64,000 bases of DNA from Methylocystis heyeri (GTDB taxonomy: Bacteria > Pseudomonadota > Alphaproteobacteria > Rhizobiales > Beijerinckiaceae): contig NZ_CP046052.1 of assembly GCF_004802635.2 (NCBI RefSeq), positions 3,866,501 to 3,930,500 on the forward strand, written 5' to 3'. Below are positions 16,833-26,114 of this stretch, piece by piece (position 1 is the stretch's first letter; each line of letters begins with the position of its first letter). Below the pieces are notes generated by a model. It was not told where the DNA came from and made no database searches. It saw only the letters and a program-made list of their open reading frames with translations. The position numbers were made by a program, and so were the translations under genes.

Positions 16833-17705
16833 ATGCGCGGAATTATTCTGGCGGGAGGCAGCGGCACCCGGCTTCATCCGATGACTTTGGTGACTTCCAA
16901 GCAGTTGCTGCCGGTCTACGACAAGCCGATGGTCTATTATCCCTTGAGCGTGCTCATGCTCGCCGGCATCCGGGAAATTCTTCTCATTTCGACACCGGAG
17001 GACCTGCCCCATTTCAAGCGCCTCCTCGGGACGGGAGCGCAATGGGGCGTGAGCCTTTCCTATGCGGTGCAGCCCAAACCCGAAGGCCTGGCCCAGGCCT
17101 ATATCATCGGCGCCGACTTCGTCGAAGGCCACAAGTCGGTGCTGATCCTCGGGGACAACATCTTCTATGGCCACGGCCTCGTGCAGTCGCTGTTCGAGGC
17201 GCGGGTGAATTCCGGCGCCGCGGTGTTCGCCTATCATGTGAGCGATCCCGAGCGTTACGGCGTCGTCGAATTCGACGAAAAGGGGATCGCGATATCGCTC
17301 GAGGAAAAACCGCCGCATCCGAAGTCCAACTGGGCCGTCACCGGTCTGTATTTTTATGACGAACGCGCGCCTCGTTTCGCAGCCGAACTCAGGCCGTCGC
17401 CGAGAGGCGAACTCGAGATCACCGATCTCAACCGCATCTATCTGCAGAACGGAAATCTGAACGTCCAGCGGCTCGGACGCGGATTCGTCTGGCTCGACAC
17501 CGGCACGCCGGCGTCGCTTCTGGAGGCTGGGGAATATGTCCGCGCCATAGAACAGCGCCAGGGCCAGCGCATCGCCTGTCTCGAGGAAATCGCCTTTCAG
17601 CAGGGCTGGATTTCCGCGGACGACCTCCGCACCGCCGCCAAGGCGCTTTCAAAGAGCGGCTATGGCGGCTATCTGCTGCGCGTGCTGGAAGAGTCCCGGC
17701 TGTGA
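16833..17705 (+). CDS. rfbA: Glucose-1-phosphate thymidylyltransferase
   Basis: 290 residues. Makes dTDP-glucose, the first pathway step. The nucleotidyl-transferase signature [29 protein letters not shown], and the [12 protein letters not shown] metal-binding block are intact. An AAAGGA ribosome site 7 bases before ATG 16833 favours that start over a GTG two codons earlier. Last gene of the rhamnose operon; a strong hairpin follows. Confidence 0.97.
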   Translation: MRGIILAGGSGTRLHPMTLVTSKQLLPVYDKPMVYYPLSVLMLAGIREILLISTPEDLPHFKRLLGTGAQWGVSLSYAVQPKPEGLAQAYIIGADFVEGHKSVLILGDNIFYGHGLVQSLFEARVNSGAAVFAYHVSDPERYGVVEFDEKGIAISLEEKPPHPKSNWAVTGLYFYDERAPRFAAELRPSPRGELEITDLNRIYLQNGNLNVQRLGRGFVWLDTGTPASLLEAGEYVRAIEQRQGQRIACLEEIAFQQGWISADDLRTAAKALSKSGYGGYLLRVLEESRL

Positions 17706-17716
17706 ACCGATAAGGC

Positions 17717-17753
17717 CCGAGGAGGCGCCCGGCGGTCGAGCCGGGCGCCTCGG
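17717..17753. terminator. Probable bidirectional terminator between convergent genes
   Basis: A 10-bp GC-rich stem (17724-17733 with 17740-17749, 6-base loop), extended by CCGA/TCGG across a 3-base bulge. It fills the 50-base gap between the ends of rfbA (plus) and the polyprenyl synthase gene (minus). There is no T-tract, so termination efficiency is uncertain. Confidence 0.6.
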
Positions 17754-17755
17754 AA

Positions 17756-18775
17756 TCAGTACACGCGCTCGATGCAGAAGTCGACGACCTCGAGCAGGGC
17801 GCTTTTCCACGGCGAGGACGGGAATATCTCCATCGCGTCCCTGGCGATGGCGCCGTAGTGGATCGCGCGCTCGATGGTGTCGTCCAGGGCCTTGTGCTTT
17901 TTCATCAGGCCGCAGGCGGTTTCGACGTCGGTGTCGTTGATTTCGCCGCGCTCCAGGGTGCGGCGCCAGAACTCGCGCTCGTTTTCGTTTCCGCGCCTGA
18001 AAGCCAGCACCACCGGCAGCGTGATCTTGCCTTCGCGGAAATCGTCGCCCACATTCTTCCCGAGCTTGGCGGAGGAGCCGCCATAATCCAGCGCGTCGTC
18101 GATGAGCTGGAAAGCGATGCCGAGATTCATGCCGTAGCTACGCGCGGCGGCTTCGTCCGCTTTGGGGCGTCCGGCCAGCATCACGCCCACCTCGGCCGCC
18201 GCGGCGAAGAGCTCGGCCGTCTTGCGGCGAATCACCCCCATATAGGCGTCTTCGGTGGTCTGGGTGTCTTTGGCGGCGTTGAGCTGCATGATCTCGCCTT
18301 CGGCGATGACCGCCGCGGCGTTGGACACCACTGTCAGGCAGGACAGCACGCCGGGTTCGACCATCATCTTGAAGGCGTGGCCGAGCAGAAAATCGCCCAC
18401 CAGCACGCAGGTCTCGTTGCCCCACAGCATGCGGGCGGCGATCTTGCCGCGGCGCATGTCGCTTTCGTCCACCACATCGTCATGGAGCAGCGTGGCTGTG
18501 TGCATGAATTCGATGCCGGCGGCGAATTTGATCTGGCCGTCGCCCTTATAGCCGCACATGCCGGCGGTCGCGAGAACCAGCATGGGGCGCAGCCTTTTGC
18601 CGCCGGCGGAAATCAAATGATTCGCCACCTCCGGAATAGTGGTGACGTCAGATCCCATCCGCTGCAAAATGAGCTGGTTGGTGCGTTCGAGATCCGGACG
18701 GATCAACTCCAGAAGACTTTCGATCCCCGCAGGTTTTTGTTTCTCTCTCTCTTCGAGCGGAACGACGATGCCCAC
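17756..18775 (-). CDS. ispB: Long-chain polyprenyl diphosphate synthase (octaprenyl/decaprenyl type)
   Basis: 339 residues. Builds the isoprenoid side chain of ubiquinone. The GGKRLRP substrate motif, the first aspartate-rich motif LLHDDVVDESDMRRG and the second LIDDALDY are all present. Small residues before the first motif are consistent with a long product; decaprenyl is usual in Alphaproteobacteria, but chain length cannot be read off. The start ATG precedes MGIVVPLEER. Divergent from the methyltransferase gene, with a 200-base gap likely holding both promoters. Confidence 0.93.
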   Translation of the reverse strand: MGIVVPLEEREKQKPAGIESLLELIRPDLERTNQLILQRMGSDVTTIPEVANHLISAGGKRLRPMLVLATAGMCGYKGDGQIKFAAGIEFMHTATLLHDDVVDESDMRRGKIAARMLWGNETCVLVGDFLLGHAFKMMVEPGVLSCLTVVSNAAAVIAEGEIMQLNAAKDTQTTEDAYMGVIRRKTAELFAAAAEVGVMLAGRPKADEAAARSYGMNLGIAFQLIDDALDYGGSSAKLGKNVGDDFREGKITLPVVLAFRRGNENEREFWRRTLERGEINDTDVETACGLMKKHKALDDTIERAIHYGAIARDAMEIFPSSPWKSALLEVVDFCIERVY

Positions 18776-18977
18776 GGAGCCCCCTGCAGCCTATGTTGTA
18801 TTTGCGCTTCTTTCCGGGGAACTTACGGCTTTGCGCCGCATGCGGCAAGTCGGGTTACGCGGGTCTATCGAGCACACGGCCAAGCTTGCCCTATTATGGC
18901 TTATTTTCAGTTGGTTGCCCCCAGCGGGCCATTACAGCCTCGCCCCGCGGCGGGCGAACCTCTAGTCTCCTTTTGCG

Positions 18978-19721
18978 ATGACGGAGCTGCAAAACCGCTT
19001 TTTGGGCGGCCGGATTTCATTGCGCCAGGGCGCGAGAGGCCATCGGGCGGGCACGGACGCCGTTCTGCTCGCCGGTACGGTTCCGCGCGAGGCCGGGGGG
19101 CTGCTCCTCGACGCCGGGGCCGGGGCCGGGGCCGTGGGCCTGAGCGCCGTTGCCCTGGCCCCGAGCCTCTGCGTCGGGCTCGTCGAAATCGAGCCGCAGG
19201 CCTGCGTTCTCGCGCGCGAAAACATCGAGCTCAACGGTTTCGGGGCGAGGGCGCGGGTTTTCGAATCGGACCTGCTGGATCCCGCATCGCGAAGGGCGGC
19301 GGGGCTCGTTCCCGAGGCGGCCGATCTGGTCCTGACCAATCCGCCGTTTTTTCAGGTCGGCCGAATCCGCGTCACGCCCGATTCGCGCAAGGCCCTCGCC
19401 CATGTCGAGTCCGCTCCTCTCGAGACATGGGTGCGCTCCTGCCTGTCGCTGCTGCGGCCGGGGGGGCTCTTCGCAATGATCCACCGCGCCGACGCCCTTG
19501 CCGACTGCCTGGCTGCCGCGCAGGGCCGCCTCGGCGCCCTGGTCGTTCTGCCCGTCCTTCCGCGCGAGGGACAGGCCGCGACGCGGGTGCTGCTGAAGGG
19601 CGTGAAAGGCTCCAGAGCCCCTCTCACCCTCTGCGCGCCGCTCGTTCTGCATCGGGAGGACGGCGCCTTCACCGCGCTCGCCGAGGCCATCCACAGGGGC
19701 GAATCGCCCGCGCCGTTCTGA
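18978..19721 (+). CDS. tRNA1(Val) adenine-N6-methyltransferase-like protein (TrmN6/YfiC family)
   Basis: 247 residues. A class I SAM-dependent methyltransferase: LLLDAGAGAGAVGLSA is the SAM loop, LVEIEPQACVLARENIE the acidic strand 2, and VLTNPPFF the N6-adenine catalytic motif. The opening FLGGRISLRQGARGHRAGTDAVLLA is characteristic of the TrmN6 group that modifies A37 of tRNA-Val. A different RNA substrate is possible. A dispersed repeat starts about 50 bases after the stop. Confidence 0.85.
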   Translation: MTELQNRFLGGRISLRQGARGHRAGTDAVLLAGTVPREAGGLLLDAGAGAGAVGLSAVALAPSLCVGLVEIEPQACVLARENIELNGFGARARVFESDLLDPASRRAAGLVPEAADLVLTNPPFFQVGRIRVTPDSRKALAHVESAPLETWVRSCLSLLRPGGLFAMIHRADALADCLAAAQGRLGALVVLPVLPREGQAATRVLLKGVKGSRAPLTLCAPLVLHREDGAFTALAEAIHRGESPAPF

Positions 19722-19774
19722 CCGGGCGCAAAGGCCTCTGGTCCGGCCGCTCCAGGTTTCGGCGCAGCCGTTTC

Positions 19775-19857
19775 GAGCGTTTCCGGCCGAAGTGCATGCC
19801 GGTTTGGCGTGGGAAACGCGTCAAAACAAAAACTTTGCAGACTTTTCGGGAGCGTTC
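19775..19857 (+). repeat. Dispersed palindrome-ended repeat, copy at 19.8 kb
   Basis: Starts GAGCGTTTCCGGCCGAAGTG, contains GCCGG, the TGGGAAACGCGTCAAAACAA core, and ends with GCAGACTTTTCGGGAGCG. It aligns with the copies at 24663 (minus), 38899 (plus) and 4790 (minus). It sits between the convergent methyltransferase and rppH genes and ends at the rppH stop codon. Confidence 0.75.
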
Positions 19858-20363
19858 TACGTCCCGGCCTCGAAGAAAGGAGTGAATTCGGAGATCACCC
19901 TCTCATAGACATGGCGCTTGAAAGGCACGATCAGCTCGGGCAGCAGCGCAGGTCTCTCCCAGCGCCAGGCGTCGAATTCGGGCTGGTGGGCGCCGCCTGC
20001 GGGACGAGCGATGTCGATTTCGCTTTCACTCCCGGTGAAGCGCATGGCGAACCATTTTTGGGTCTGGCCGATATATTTGCCTCTCCAGCGCCGGCCGGCC
20101 TCCGGCGGCAGATCGTAGCTCAGCCAGGGCTCTATCACCCCGAGCATCGTGGCGCTGCGCACGTTGGTCTCTTCATAGAGCTCGCGAAAGGCGGCGGCCT
20201 CGGGCTCTTCGCCGTCATCCACGCCGCCCTGCGGCATCTGCCATTCGAAGCGGGCGTTCACGAGATCCTGCGCGCCCTTGGGGCGGCGGCGCCCGATGAA
20301 GGCCAGACCCGAATCGTTGAGCAGCATGACGCCGACGCAAGGCCGGTATCCCAACGCGTTCAT
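19857..20363 (-). CDS. rppH: RNA 5'-pyrophosphohydrolase (Nudix)
   Basis: 168 residues. Removes pyrophosphate from the 5' end of triphosphorylated RNA, triggering decay. The Nudix box is seen as [20 protein letters not shown] followed by T. The start [11 protein letters not shown] and the region W..WQMPQGG are typical of RppH/NudH. The ATG overlaps the stop of the upstream polysaccharide-deacetylase-like gene by four bases, so the two are co-transcribed. Confidence 0.95.
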   Translation of the reverse strand: MNALGYRPCVGVMLLNDSGLAFIGRRRPKGAQDLVNARFEWQMPQGGVDDGEEPEAAAFRELYEETNVRSATMLGVIEPWLSYDLPPEAGRRWRGKYIGQTQKWFAMRFTGSESEIDIARPAGGAHQPEFDAWRWERPALLPELIVPFKRHVYERVISEFTPFFEAGT

Positions 20364-21613
20364 TTGGATGCTCCGCTTGCGGCGGCCGTCCGCCCCCCGC
20401 GAGAGGCCATGGCGGAGACCGGCGTCAGCGCCAGTCCGCGTTTTTCGGCTTCTCTGGCGAAGCGGGCCAGCCTGGAAATGGTTTGGGCCTGGGCGTTGGC
20501 GAAACCGATGGCGGAGCCGTTCTGAACCGCCCGCTCTTCCAGCTGCGCCAGCGCGGCGTCGATCGACTGCGGCGCGCTCGTCTGGTCGAGAATCACGTCG
20601 ACGCGGGCTTCCGGCAGCGACAATTGATCGGCCGTCTTTGCGGCGAGCGATTGCGGCGACGCCCCGTCGTCGAGGAAGAAAAGCCCTCGCTTTCCGATTT
20701 CGGCGAGAACGGGCGTCAGCGCATTTTCGTCCGCGGTGAAGCGGCCGCCGAGAAAATTCATCACCCCGGCGTAGCCCGGGAAACGGCTCATGAGCCAGAG
20801 CAGGTCGTCGAGGTCGCCCGATCGCTCCACGAGCAGCGTATGCGGCCCGGGATTATTCTGGGGATAATCGAACGGCTCCATGGGAGCCTGCAGCAGCACC
20901 TCATGGCCGCGGGCGCGGGCGCGGGCGACGGAGGATTCGAGGCCGGGCCCATAGGGCGCATAGGCCAGGGTCACGGCCTCCGGCAGTTCGTTGATGGCGG
21001 CCTCGGTGGTTTGCGGGTTCAGGCCGACGCCGCCCACGACGAGCGCGATCCGGGGAGCGCCGGGTTTCAGGCGCGGCGAAGGAACATAGGGCCGCGCGTA
21101 AATGTCCATGGGCCGCGCGCCCTCCGCGCCGATGCGCGGAAGCACGCCATAGCGTCCTTTTTCGGATATGCGGCGGTCGGGCGCCGGCGCGAGACGCACG
21201 CCGGAATCCTCCGGCTGCACCTGTATGATGATCGGTCCAGGCCCGCTCGCGCCGTTGCGGAGGACCTTGACCCCGCTCTGCTGTTCGATCTCGCCCACGG
21301 TGACGACATGGTCGCGGCCCCCCGGCTGAATCGCAGCCTCGGCCGTCGCGGGCGCGCCTTGCTGGGCGGGCGGAGCCGGGGGCGCGGGTTGCGGCGGAGG
21401 AGGCTGGTAGGGTTCGATCTTGGCGACCGCATAGGGCCGCCCGCCCAGCGTCGCAAGCAGAGGATCGTGGGAGACCAGGGCGAAAACGCCTCCGCCGAGG
21501 GCGAGCGCCCCGAAGATTGCGACCCCGGTCCAAAGCCCGCGTTTCGGGGCGGGCGTATCCGGCCTCTTCGCGCCTGTGGGCCGTCCGAGAGGCTGGTGAA
21601 GTTCGTCTTTCAT
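20360..21613 (-). CDS. Divergent polysaccharide deacetylase family protein (YibQ-like)
   Basis: 417 residues from [11 protein letters not shown] short cytoplasmic tail, one membrane helix ([20 protein letters not shown]), a proline-rich linker, then the deacetylase-2 domain: [39 protein letters not shown], and [11 protein letters not shown]. The family shares the NodB-type fold but often lacks full metal-binding sets; its substrate is unknown. It commonly sits next to rppH and ctpA in Alphaproteobacteria. An upstream ATG at 21637 is possible. Confidence 0.88.
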   Translation of the reverse strand: MKDELHQPLGRPTGAKRPDTPAPKRGLWTGVAIFGALALGGGVFALVSHDPLLATLGGRPYAVAKIEPYQPPPPQPAPPAPPAQQGAPATAEAAIQPGGRDHVVTVGEIEQQSGVKVLRNGASGPGPIIIQVQPEDSGVRLAPAPDRRISEKGRYGVLPRIGAEGARPMDIYARPYVPSPRLKPGAPRIALVVGGVGLNPQTTEAAINELPEAVTLAYAPYGPGLESSVARARARGHEVLLQAPMEPFDYPQNNPGPHTLLVERSGDLDDLLWLMSRFPGYAGVMNFLGGRFTADENALTPVLAEIGKRGLFFLDDGASPQSLAAKTADQLSLPEARVDVILDQTSAPQSIDAALAQLEERAVQNGSAIGFANAQAQTISRLARFAREAEKRGLALTPVSAMASRGGRTAAASGASK

Positions 21614-21702
21614 TTGGTCAGGGCTTCGCCCGGGCAAGAGAGCGTTCCGAATCGTCTCTCATTGTGGCGGTTCCGGGCGCCCGCGTCGAGGGCGCGAATC
21701 TT

Positions 21703-22860
21703 TCAGGATTCGCGGGGCACGGCGCCGTCGGCTTCCATCAGCTCCAGAAGCATGCCCTCGCGCAAGCCCCTGTCGGCGATGCGCGTGCGCGAGGCCGGAA
21801 AAAGCTCCCGGATGGCCTCGAAGATGGCGCAGCCGCCGAGCACGAGATCGGCCCGCTGCGGCCCGATGCAGCCGTTGGCGACGCGGGCCTCGAAATCCAT
21901 CTCACGGAGCTGGGCCACGGCGCGAGCCGCTTCGTCGTCGGACAGCCAAAGACCGTCCACGCGCCAGCGATCATAGCGGTCGAGCCCCAGGTGCACCCCT
22001 GCGAGAGTGGTGACGGTCCCGGAGGTTCCCAGCAGATGAAAACGGGAGCAGCGCCGCCGCTCGGACATCCTTTTTGCGAAAGGCGTGAGCGCCCGCCGCG
22101 CGTGGCTGGTCATGGCGCCGAAGACTTCCGCGCTCACGCTTTTCCCGCCGAACTGCTCCGCGAGCGAAACGACGCCGAGCTCGAGCGACGTCCAGTCCTG
22201 CAGCCCAAGCGGGCCGCAAGGAGCGGCTTCGGACCGCGCGAGCCACACCAGCTCGGTCGAGCCGCCCCCGATGTCGAACAGCAGGACGCTTTCGGCTTCG
22301 CGATCGACCAGCGCGCCGCAGCCGCGGGCGGCGAATCTGGCTTCGGTCTCCCGGTCTATGATCTCGATGTCCAGTCCGGTGCGGTCCCGCACGCGCGAGG
22401 TGAATTCCTCGCTGTTGCTGGCGCCGCGGCAGGCCTGGGTGGCGACGAGGCGGGCGCGCGTGACGCCGCGGCTCTCCATTTTGTCCCGGCAGACCTCCAA
22501 AGCCTTGAGCGTGCGCTCGATGGCCTCCTCGCCGATGCGGCCGTTGCGGCTGAGTCCCTCGCCCAAGCGCACGATTCGGGAAAAGGCGTCCACCACTCGC
22601 AGCATTTCTCCGCCGCGCCGCCGGGGCCGCCGTTCCGGCCTCGCTATCAGCAGCCGGCAATTGTTGGTGCCGAGATCGAGCGCCGCGTAAACATGTTCGC
22701 CCCGCCCGGCCGTCCGGCTCCAGGGAGGGACCGACCCGGTCGTGGCGGCGGCTGGGGCGTCCATCGGCGGCAGGCTGAACGGCGCGCGCCGAACAGCGTC
22801 AGCCGCCTCACCGCCTCTTGCCGGCTGTTCCGTCTCGGTCACCGCGCCCTGCTCCCGCAC
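21703..22860 (-). CDS. Exopolyphosphatase / guanosine pentaphosphatase (Ppx/GppA family)
   Basis: 385 residues. After a 55-residue variable N-terminus comes the ASKHA phosphate-1 loop ALDLGTNNCRLLIA, then ATQACRGASNSEEF, and the second phosphate loop LLFDIGGGSTELVW. The protein lacks the long C-terminal HD part of enterobacterial Ppx, as is common in alphas. It hydrolyses polyphosphate or pppGpp; which one cannot be told. The N-terminal extension may be overcalled, since the frame holds a second ATG (MDAPAAATTG). Confidence 0.9.
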   Translation of the reverse strand: MREQGAVTETEQPARGGEAADAVRRAPFSLPPMDAPAAATTGSVPPWSRTAGRGEHVYAALDLGTNNCRLLIARPERRPRRRGGEMLRVVDAFSRIVRLGEGLSRNGRIGEEAIERTLKALEVCRDKMESRGVTRARLVATQACRGASNSEEFTSRVRDRTGLDIEIIDRETEARFAARGCGALVDREAESVLLFDIGGGSTELVWLARSEAAPCGPLGLQDWTSLELGVVSLAEQFGGKSVSAEVFGAMTSHARRALTPFAKRMSERRRCSRFHLLGTSGTVTTLAGVHLGLDRYDRWRVDGLWLSDDEAARAVAQLREMDFEARVANGCIGPQRADLVLGGCAIFEAIRELFPASRTRIADRGLREGMLLELMEADGAVPRES

Positions 22861-23273
22861 CCGAACTCCAGTCGCGGCTCATGCCGCAGGAAGCTTCTTG
22901 CGAAATTTTACATATTTTCGCAAAAACGCGCTTCCCGGCCGGCGCCGCGCGATTTTCTTCGCTCTCCTTGTGGGAAAGCAAGCCCGCCTTTTGCCTGTCC
23001 GACCCCTCTTCATGAAGTATCGGGAACGATACCGCAAGACGATTTCTGGAGGGGGTTCCGACCGGCGGCAATCTTCCGATCGATAAGAAGTCTTTCCTTG
23101 TCATAGGGTTGGGGAGCATTGCCGTGCCAAAGGCGCGTCTGCGTTTGCGGAAATGCGCGCCAAGGGAGCCTTGCGCTCGGGCTCGGGCCGGCGGGACGGG
23201 CGCGAGCGGGGCCGGAGTCCGGACTCCGTGCCGCCTCGGACCCGAAGAAGGCGGAACAAGGCGAAACATCGTA
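22861..23273. other. Intergenic region, no gene seen
   Basis: About 410 bases between the ppx-like gene start and the tRNA-Gln promoter. Several short frames exist on both strands, but none has a credible start with protein-like composition. The region should hold the ppx promoter on the minus strand. Confidence 0.4.
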
Positions 23274-23302
23274 TTGACATGCGGTCGCGCGCTGACTAGA
23301 CC
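23274..23302 (+). promoter_or_regulatory. Sigma-70 promoter of tRNA-Gln
   Basis: TTGACA at 23274-23279, a 17-base spacer, and TAGACC at 23297-23302. The -35 box is perfect, the -10 weak. The tRNA begins 40 bases after the -10 element, a typical leader for a monocistronic tRNA gene. Confidence 0.6.
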
Positions 23303-23342
23303 AGCCCGGCGCTCGCGGATGCGGTCCGCAGGGCGCGACCGT

Positions 23343-23416
23343 TGGGGGATAGTTCAACGGTAGAACAGCGGACTCTGACTCCGTTAATCTTGGTTCGAAT
23401 CCAGGTCCCCCAGCCA
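23343..23416 (+). tRNA. tRNA-Gln (anticodon CTG)
   Basis: Acceptor stem TGGGGGA (23343-23349) pairs with TCCCCCA (23406-23412), followed by G and an encoded CCA end. The D-arm contains AGTTCAACGGTAGAAC, the anticodon loop CTCTGAC reads CUG (Gln), and the T-arm contains GGTTCGAATCC. A sigma-70-like promoter is just upstream. Confidence 0.97.
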
Positions 23417-23660
23417 ATCACCCTCATAATCCGGCGAGAAACCAGCGCCGCACGTCATGTGCGGCGGCAGTCCATTCGTCTTTGTCCGTTTTCGGTCCGT
23501 TGCATAAATGCCACATCAGGGCAGATACGCGCTCGGCGAGCGCCGCCGCCTGTCGACTGAGACGCTGATGGTCTGTATTTTAACGGCGCCGGAGATTGGA
23601 AAACCGGGGAGACAGAGCTTTCCCCAAACAGCATTTCAAATCTCTTCAAAGGAGAATGCA

Positions 23661-24500
23661 GTGAAAAAGCTTCTGATTACTGCGGCTGCTCTGGCGCTTG
23701 GCGTCGGATCGGCGTTCGCAGCCGACCTCCCGTCCCGCAAGGCCGCTCCGGTCTACGTTCCGCCGCCGCCGCCGCCGCCGCTCTGGACCGGCTTCTACGC
23801 GGGTCTGAACATCGGCGGAGGCTGGAGCGCCGGTGGCGGCAACAACAGCTATCTGCCCTATTCCGATCCGGGCTACGGCCTCGGCTCGGTGGTCGCGGGC
23901 ACCCCGAACCTGTTCTTCCTCCCGGGCGGCGGCACGACCGGCCGTAACACCGGCGGCGTGATCGGCGGCGGCCAGGTCGGCTACAACTATCAGTTCGGCC
24001 AGTTCCTGGCCGGCGTCGAAGCCGACATCCAGGGCACCAGCATCACCGGCGGCAACCAGGGCAACTACGCGGGCGTCTATAACAGCCCCTACGCTGGCCT
24101 GAGGGGCTCCGCTGGCGTCCTCACGCCTCTCGTCACCGGCAACGGCGGCAACGTCGGCCTGCCGTGGTTCGGCACCGTGCGTGGCCGCGTCGGCTACCTC
24201 GTCACCCCGACCCTGCTGCTCTACGGCACGGGCGGCTTCGCCTATGGCGGCGTTCAGGTGTTCAACCAGAGCAACACCCGCACCGGCTGGACCGCCGGCG
24301 GCGGCGCGGAATGGCTGTTCCTGCCGAACTGGTCGGCCAAGATCGAGTATCTCTACACCGATCTGTCGGCTGGCGGCGTTCAGGGCGGCTGGGGCTGGAA
24401 CTACGGCTACAACAATCATCCGCAGTTCAACACGGTCCGGCTCGGCGTGAACTACCACTTCAATGCGGCTGCGCCGGCTCCGGTCCTCGCCAAATACTGA
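23661..24500 (+). CDS. Outer-membrane beta-barrel protein (Omp25/Omp31-like)
   Basis: 279 residues starting at GTG 23661, chosen because an AAAGGAGA ribosome site lies 6-12 bases upstream and a clean signal peptide follows (KKLLITAAALALGVGSAFAADLPSRK). The longer frame from 23508 has no such features. A proline run, then LWTGFYAGLNIGGGW and repeated amphipathic strands follow, closing with FNTVRLGVNYHF. It shares the PWFGTVRGRVG and LLLYGTGGFAY blocks with the shorter barrel at 556. Codon use is strongly biased, suggesting high expression. A strong terminator follows. Confidence 0.9.
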   Translation: MKKLLITAAALALGVGSAFAADLPSRKAAPVYVPPPPPPPLWTGFYAGLNIGGGWSAGGGNNSYLPYSDPGYGLGSVVAGTPNLFFLPGGGTTGRNTGGVIGGGQVGYNYQFGQFLAGVEADIQGTSITGGNQGNYAGVYNSPYAGLRGSAGVLTPLVTGNGGNVGLPWFGTVRGRVGYLVTPTLLLYGTGGFAYGGVQVFNQSNTRTGWTAGGGAEWLFLPNWSAKIEYLYTDLSAGGVQGGWGWNYGYNNHPQFNTVRLGVNYHFNAAAPAPVLAKY

Positions 24501-24533
24501 TTGATCGAAAGGGCGTCGCCCTGTCGGAATCGG

Positions 24534-24563
24534 AAAAGCCCGGCCATGCGCCGGGCTTTTTTT
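24534..24563 (+). terminator. Intrinsic terminator of the outer-membrane protein gene
   Basis: An 11-bp stem (24534-24544 with 24550-24560, AAAAGCCCGGC/GCCGGGCTTTT), a 5-base loop and a run of seven T, starting 34 bases after the stop codon. Confidence 0.92.
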
Positions 24564-24569
24564 GCGCTC

Positions 24570-24851
24570 CAGAGCGCCTTTGCGACGAGAATGCGCTGGA
24601 AAATGCGACGAACCAGAACCTGGAGCGAGCGCCGGTTTTGATTCGGTCAATGCCGAAGGCTGGAGTCTTTTCACGCTCCCGGGAAACATAAAAAGACTCT
24701 AAGTTTTTGTTTTGACGCGCTTCCCACGCCGAGCCGGCGTCCACTTCGGCTGGAAACGCTCCCAGAAAGTGCGAAGCGGTTTTGGAAACGAACATGCTCC
24801 GTCAATGAGATTTGGAGCGCGTTCGACCGCGTTTAAACCGAACGTGCTCTA
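24570..24851. repeat. Cluster of dispersed intergenic repeats, including a reverse copy of the palindrome-ended family
   Basis: Three blocks fill the gap between two convergent genes. 24570-24640 holds the GCGACGAGAATGCGCTGGAA type. 24663-24761, on the minus strand, is a copy of the family seen at 19775 and 38899, with terminal arms 24663-24671/24691-24699. 24815-24825 pairs with 24839-24849 apart from one mismatch, around a GTTTAAAC-containing centre. Confidence 0.7.
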
Positions 24852-25274
24852 ATGCGCCTTGTCGTGGGCGTTTTGGGGATCGTTGCGCATCCAGTCGGCG
24901 AGACCGGCGAGCTGCTTTCCGATCATGCCGCGCGCCATTGCATTCTCTATGCATTCTTCCAGGGCGGCGTTCATGCACAGCAGCCAGGCGTCGCGCTCGT
25001 CGGGGCCGATCGGAAAACGCGCATGACGCATGCGTAGCCTGGGATGGCCGCGGCTCGCCGAATAGTTTTTGGGGCCTCCCAGCCATTCGGCGAGATAGAG
25101 CTTCAAAATCGCCTTGGTGGGACGAAGGTCCGCAGCATGCATGGCGCGGATGCCCTGCACCGCCTCCATCGAATCCATGTTGCGATAAAAAACTTCCACG
25201 AGCCGATCGATCGTCGGCGCGCCGCCGATGTCGTCGAACAGGGTGGTGGCGTTCTGCGGATTATTGTCGGTCAT
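24849..25274 (-). CDS. Group II truncated hemoglobin
   Basis: 141 residues from MTDNNPQNATTLFDDIGG. The 2-over-2 globin features are present: TIDRLVEVFYRNMD, a WLGGPKNYSASRGHPRLRMRHA block carrying the proximal His, and a trailing WLLCMNAALEE helix with the group II Trp. These proteins bind oxygen or NO; a role in NO or oxidative stress is plausible in a methanotroph but not shown. The frame extends 22 codons upstream with no similarity. Its 3' end meets a repeat cluster. Confidence 0.9.
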   Translation of the reverse strand: MTDNNPQNATTLFDDIGGAPTIDRLVEVFYRNMDSMEAVQGIRAMHAADLRPTKAILKLYLAEWLGGPKNYSASRGHPRLRMRHARFPIGPDERDAWLLCMNAALEECIENAMARGMIGKQLAGLADWMRNDPQNAHDKAH

Positions 25275-25382
25275 ATCCGTTTTCCAGCAACAAGGGCGCC
25301 ACGGCGCGACGATAAAGCGGCGGCGCGCGCGCCGAATCACATCGCCCGCGGATATGGCCCGACGGCGGCGCGGCCGGAGCCG

Positions 25383-26114
25383 TCAGATCATTTTCAGCCC
25401 TTTGAGGCTGGCGTGGCCGTGACGTCCCACGATCAGGTGGTCGTGCACGGCGATGCCGAAGGGCTGGGCGATGGCGATGATGTCCCGCGTCATCCTGATG
25501 TCCGCGGTCGAGGGAGTGGGGTCGCCCGAGGGGTGGTTGTGCGCCAGGATGAGAGCGCAGGACCCGAGCTCCAGCGCGCGCCGCACGACCTCCCGCGGAT
25601 ACACCGGGGTGTGGTCGACGGTGCCGACGCCCTGCACTTCGTCGGCGATCAGCGCATTGCGCTTGTCGAGAAACAGGATGCGAAATTCTTCGCGCTCGGC
25701 GTAGGCCATGGCGGTTCGGCAGTAATCGATCACATCCACGAAGGAGGACAGCACCGTGCGCTTTTCGAGCGTTCCGCGCGCGAGGCGCCGTGCGGCGGCC
25801 TCGACCAGCTTGATTTCGCAGATCGCCGATTCGCCGAGGCCGTCGATCTCCCTCAGTCTCTCGGGACGGGCGGCGATGACCTCGGAATAGGATCCGAACC
25901 GCGCCAGCAGCGCCTTGGCCAGCGGCTTGACGTCTCGCCGGGCGATGGCGCGAAACAGCAGGAGTTCGAGCATTTCATAGTCGGCCAGGGCGGCCCCGCC
26001 CGCCACCATGAAACGCTCGCGCAGGCGCTGGCGATGCCCGTGAAAATGCGGAGCCGCCTCCCTGAGACCGGAGGCCGGAGGTTTTTTTGTTCGTGCGCCG
26101 GCTTCGCCGTTCAT
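25383..26114 (-). CDS. radC: RadC family JAB-domain protein
   Basis: 243 residues. The N-terminal helix-hairpin-helix-like part ([22 protein letters not shown]) precedes the MPN/JAB domain with metal ligands in [18 protein letters not shown]. RadC's original repair assignment is doubtful, and its biochemical role remains unsettled. Its ATG overlaps the stop of map by four bases, so the two genes form one transcript. Confidence 0.95.
   Translation of the reverse strand: MNGEAGARTKKPPASGLREAAPHFHGHRQRLRERFMVAGGAALADYEMLELLLFRAIARRDVKPLAKALLARFGSYSEVIAARPERLREIDGLGESAICEIKLVEAAARRLARGTLEKRTVLSSFVDVIDYCRTAMAYAEREEFRILFLDKRNALIADEVQGVGTVDHTPVYPREVVRRALELGSCALILAHNHPSGDPTPSTADIRMTRDIIAIAQPFGIAVHDHLIVGRHGHASLKGLKMI

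Noticed and set aside
23342-23560. A 72-codon frame through the tRNA-Gln gene
   Set aside because: It reads across the tRNA and has no independent support.
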